DNA of 6,870 nt. Source: an uncultured Actinoplanes sp. (GTDB taxonomy: Bacteria; Actinomycetota; Actinomycetes; Mycobacteriales; Micromonosporaceae). The stretch spans positions 1 to 6,870 of the forward strand of contig CAKUMG010000301.1 in NCBI GenBank assembly GCA_934667465.1. Direction: 5' to 3'. How positions within the stretch are numbered: the stretch's first letter is position 1; each line of letters starts with the position of its first letter. Both the position numbers and the translations under genes were made by a program. The notes under the pieces were generated by a model. It was not told the DNA's origin. It searched no databases and saw only the letters and a list, made by a program, of their open reading frames with translations. Shown in pieces: positions 5,806-6,870 of this stretch.

Positions 5806-6815
5806 TCGAGAAGCGTACGGCGATCCGGCTTTCGGACGGCCGGGAGCTCATCTACTTCGATGAGACCCCGTCCGATGACCGCGACAAGTGGCCGGACACC
5901 CGGGAGCTGCCGCCCCCGCCCCCCACCTCCCAGCTGCGTTACGACCCGCTGGTGGACGAGTGGGTGGCCGTCGCGGCCCACCGGCAGACCCGCACGTTCC
6001 TGCCGCCGTCGGACAAGTGCCCGCTCTGCCCGTCGACGCCGGAGTTCGCGAGCGAGATCCCCGCGCCCACCGACGAGGTGCCCGTGCGCCCGGGCGTCGG
6101 CCGCTGCGAGGTCGTCTGCTTCACCAGCGACCACAACAGCTTCTTCGGGGCGCTCACGCCCGAACGCGTCCGCACGGTCGTGGACGTCTGGGCCGACCGC
6201 ACCGCGGAGATGTCCGCGCTGCCCGGCGTCGCGCAGGTGTTCCCGTTCGAGAACCGGGGCGTCGAGATCGGCGTGACCCTGAACCACCCGCACGGCCAGA
6301 TCTACGCGTACCCGATGGTCCCGCCGCGCACCAAGGCGATGCTGGCCGCGGCCCGCGCGCACGCTGACAAGACCGGCGGGCGCAACCTGTACGCCGACGT
6401 GCTCGCGGCCGAGAAGAAGTCCGGCGAGCGCATCGTCGCCGAGAACGAGCACTGGACGGCCTACGTGCCGGCCGCCGCGCGCTGGCCCTTCGAGGTCCAG
6501 CTCGCCCCGAACCGGCACGTGCTCGACATCCCCTCGCTGACCGACGCCGAGCGCGACTCGTTCGGGCCGGTCTACCTCGACCTGCTCAAGCGCTTCGACG
6601 CGCTGTTCGGCAAGCCGATGCCGTACATCTCCGCCTGGCACCAGGCCGTGGTGGGCGAGGGCCGCGAGCTGGGCTACCTGCACCTGCAGCTGTTCAGCAT
6701 CCGGCGCGCGGCGGACAAGCTCAAGTTCCTCGCGGGTTCCGAGTCGGCGATGGGCGCGTTCATCAACGACATCGTCCCGGAAAAAGCGGCGCAGACGCTG
6801 CGCGAGATCATCTGA
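5802..6815 (+). CDS. galT: Galactose-1-phosphate uridylyltransferase
   Basis: A 337-residue protein from GTG 5802, overlapping the regulator stop by 4 bp; the length is close to E. coli GalT. It exchanges UMP between UDP-glucose and galactose 1-phosphate, giving UDP-galactose and glucose 1-phosphate in the Leloir pathway, in the cytosol. The active-site HPHGQ is complete at 162-166, with His164 as the uridylylated nucleophile and Gln166. Zinc ligands C73-x2-C76 and His111 (TSDHNSFF) are in place, with His162 as the expected fourth. RYDPLVDEWVAVAAHR near the start, FEVQLAPNRHV, and the C-terminal WHQAV and YLHLQLF segments match GalT domain 2. The Shine-Dalgarno is poor, so translation probably depends on coupling with the regulator. 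A strong hairpin follows, so any downstream galK or galE would need read-through or its own promoter. Confidence 0.95.
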   Translation: MIEKRTAIRLSDGRELIYFDETPSDDRDKWPDTRELPPPPPTSQLRYDPLVDEWVAVAAHRQTRTFLPPSDKCPLCPSTPEFASEIPAPTDEVPVRPGVGRCEVVCFTSDHNSFFGALTPERVRTVVDVWADRTAEMSALPGVAQVFPFENRGVEIGVTLNHPHGQIYAYPMVPPRTKAMLAAARAHADKTGGRNLYADVLAAEKKSGERIVAENEHWTAYVPAAARWPFEVQLAPNRHVLDIPSLTDAERDSFGPVYLDLLKRFDALFGKPMPYISAWHQAVVGEGRELGYLHLQLFSIRRAADKLKFLAGSESAMGAFINDIVPEKAAQTLREII

Positions 6816-6823
6816 TCCTGTAT

Positions 6824-6865
6824 CGAAAGAGCCGGGCCGGTCGCGTGACCGGCCCGGCTCTTTCG
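6824..6865 (+). terminator. Strong terminator hairpin after galT
   Basis: Perfect 19-bp inverted repeat: left arm 6824-6842, right arm 6847-6865, loop GCGT. The core is GAGCCGGGCCGGTC, with an A-rich foot (CGAAAGAG) on the left and the matching CTCTTTCG on the right. It begins nine bases after the galT stop. The symmetry allows it to act in both directions, so a convergent gene beyond the window is possible. Confidence 0.85.
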
Positions 6866-6870
6866 TGCGG

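Noticed and set aside
5733..6683. Minus-strand open frame of 316 codons across galT
   Set aside because: Antisense shadow of galT with no family motif.
1..6870. tRNA/rRNA genes, CRISPR arrays, insertion sequences, integrase or attachment sites
   Set aside because: No repeated spacer pattern, transposase motifs, terminal inverted repeats or tRNA-like folds were seen on either strand.

Overview
The window is very GC-rich, with strong G/C bias at third codon positions, GTG and TTG starts and short or overlapping gene junctions. This points to a high-GC actinobacterium. The gene types and protein wording suggest a Micromonosporaceae- or Streptomyces-like actinomycete, but genus cannot be fixed from this sequence alone.

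Left and centre (1-4883) look like the edge of a cell-surface or extracellular polysaccharide locus. In order there is the C-terminal end of a Wzx/MATE-type flippase, a class I SAM-dependent methyltransferase overlapping it by 4 bp (TTGA), and a lipoprotein with a GH26 (beta-mannanase type) fold and both catalytic glutamates. A perfect 15-bp hairpin then separates that lipoprotein from a convergent WecG/TagA/CpsF (GT26) glycosyltransferase on the minus strand. A 62-bp divergent promoter region carrying three copies of GAGCGAA leads into a PAPS-type sulfotransferase and a family 2 glycosyltransferase, which are nearly contiguous. Together these genes cover transfer of sugars to a lipid-linked intermediate (GT26, GT2), decoration (methyl, sulfate), export (flippase) and trimming outside the membrane (GH26).

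Right (5029-6815) is a two-gene unit: a DeoR/GlpR-family repressor overlapping galT (galactose-1-phosphate uridylyltransferase) by 4 bp (GTGA). A perfect 19-bp hairpin follows directly after galT. This is the Leloir pathway of galactose use. It may also supply UDP-galactose or UDP-glucose to the polysaccharide locus, which is inference.

No tRNA, rRNA, CRISPR array, insertion sequence or attachment site was seen. The only stretch over 100 bases without a gene is 4884-5028. I see no wholly unknown system. The points most worth checking are the possible sulfated and methylated polysaccharide in an actinomycete, the repeat-rich divergent control region at 2993-3022, and the start-site choices for the glycosyltransferase and regulator genes.
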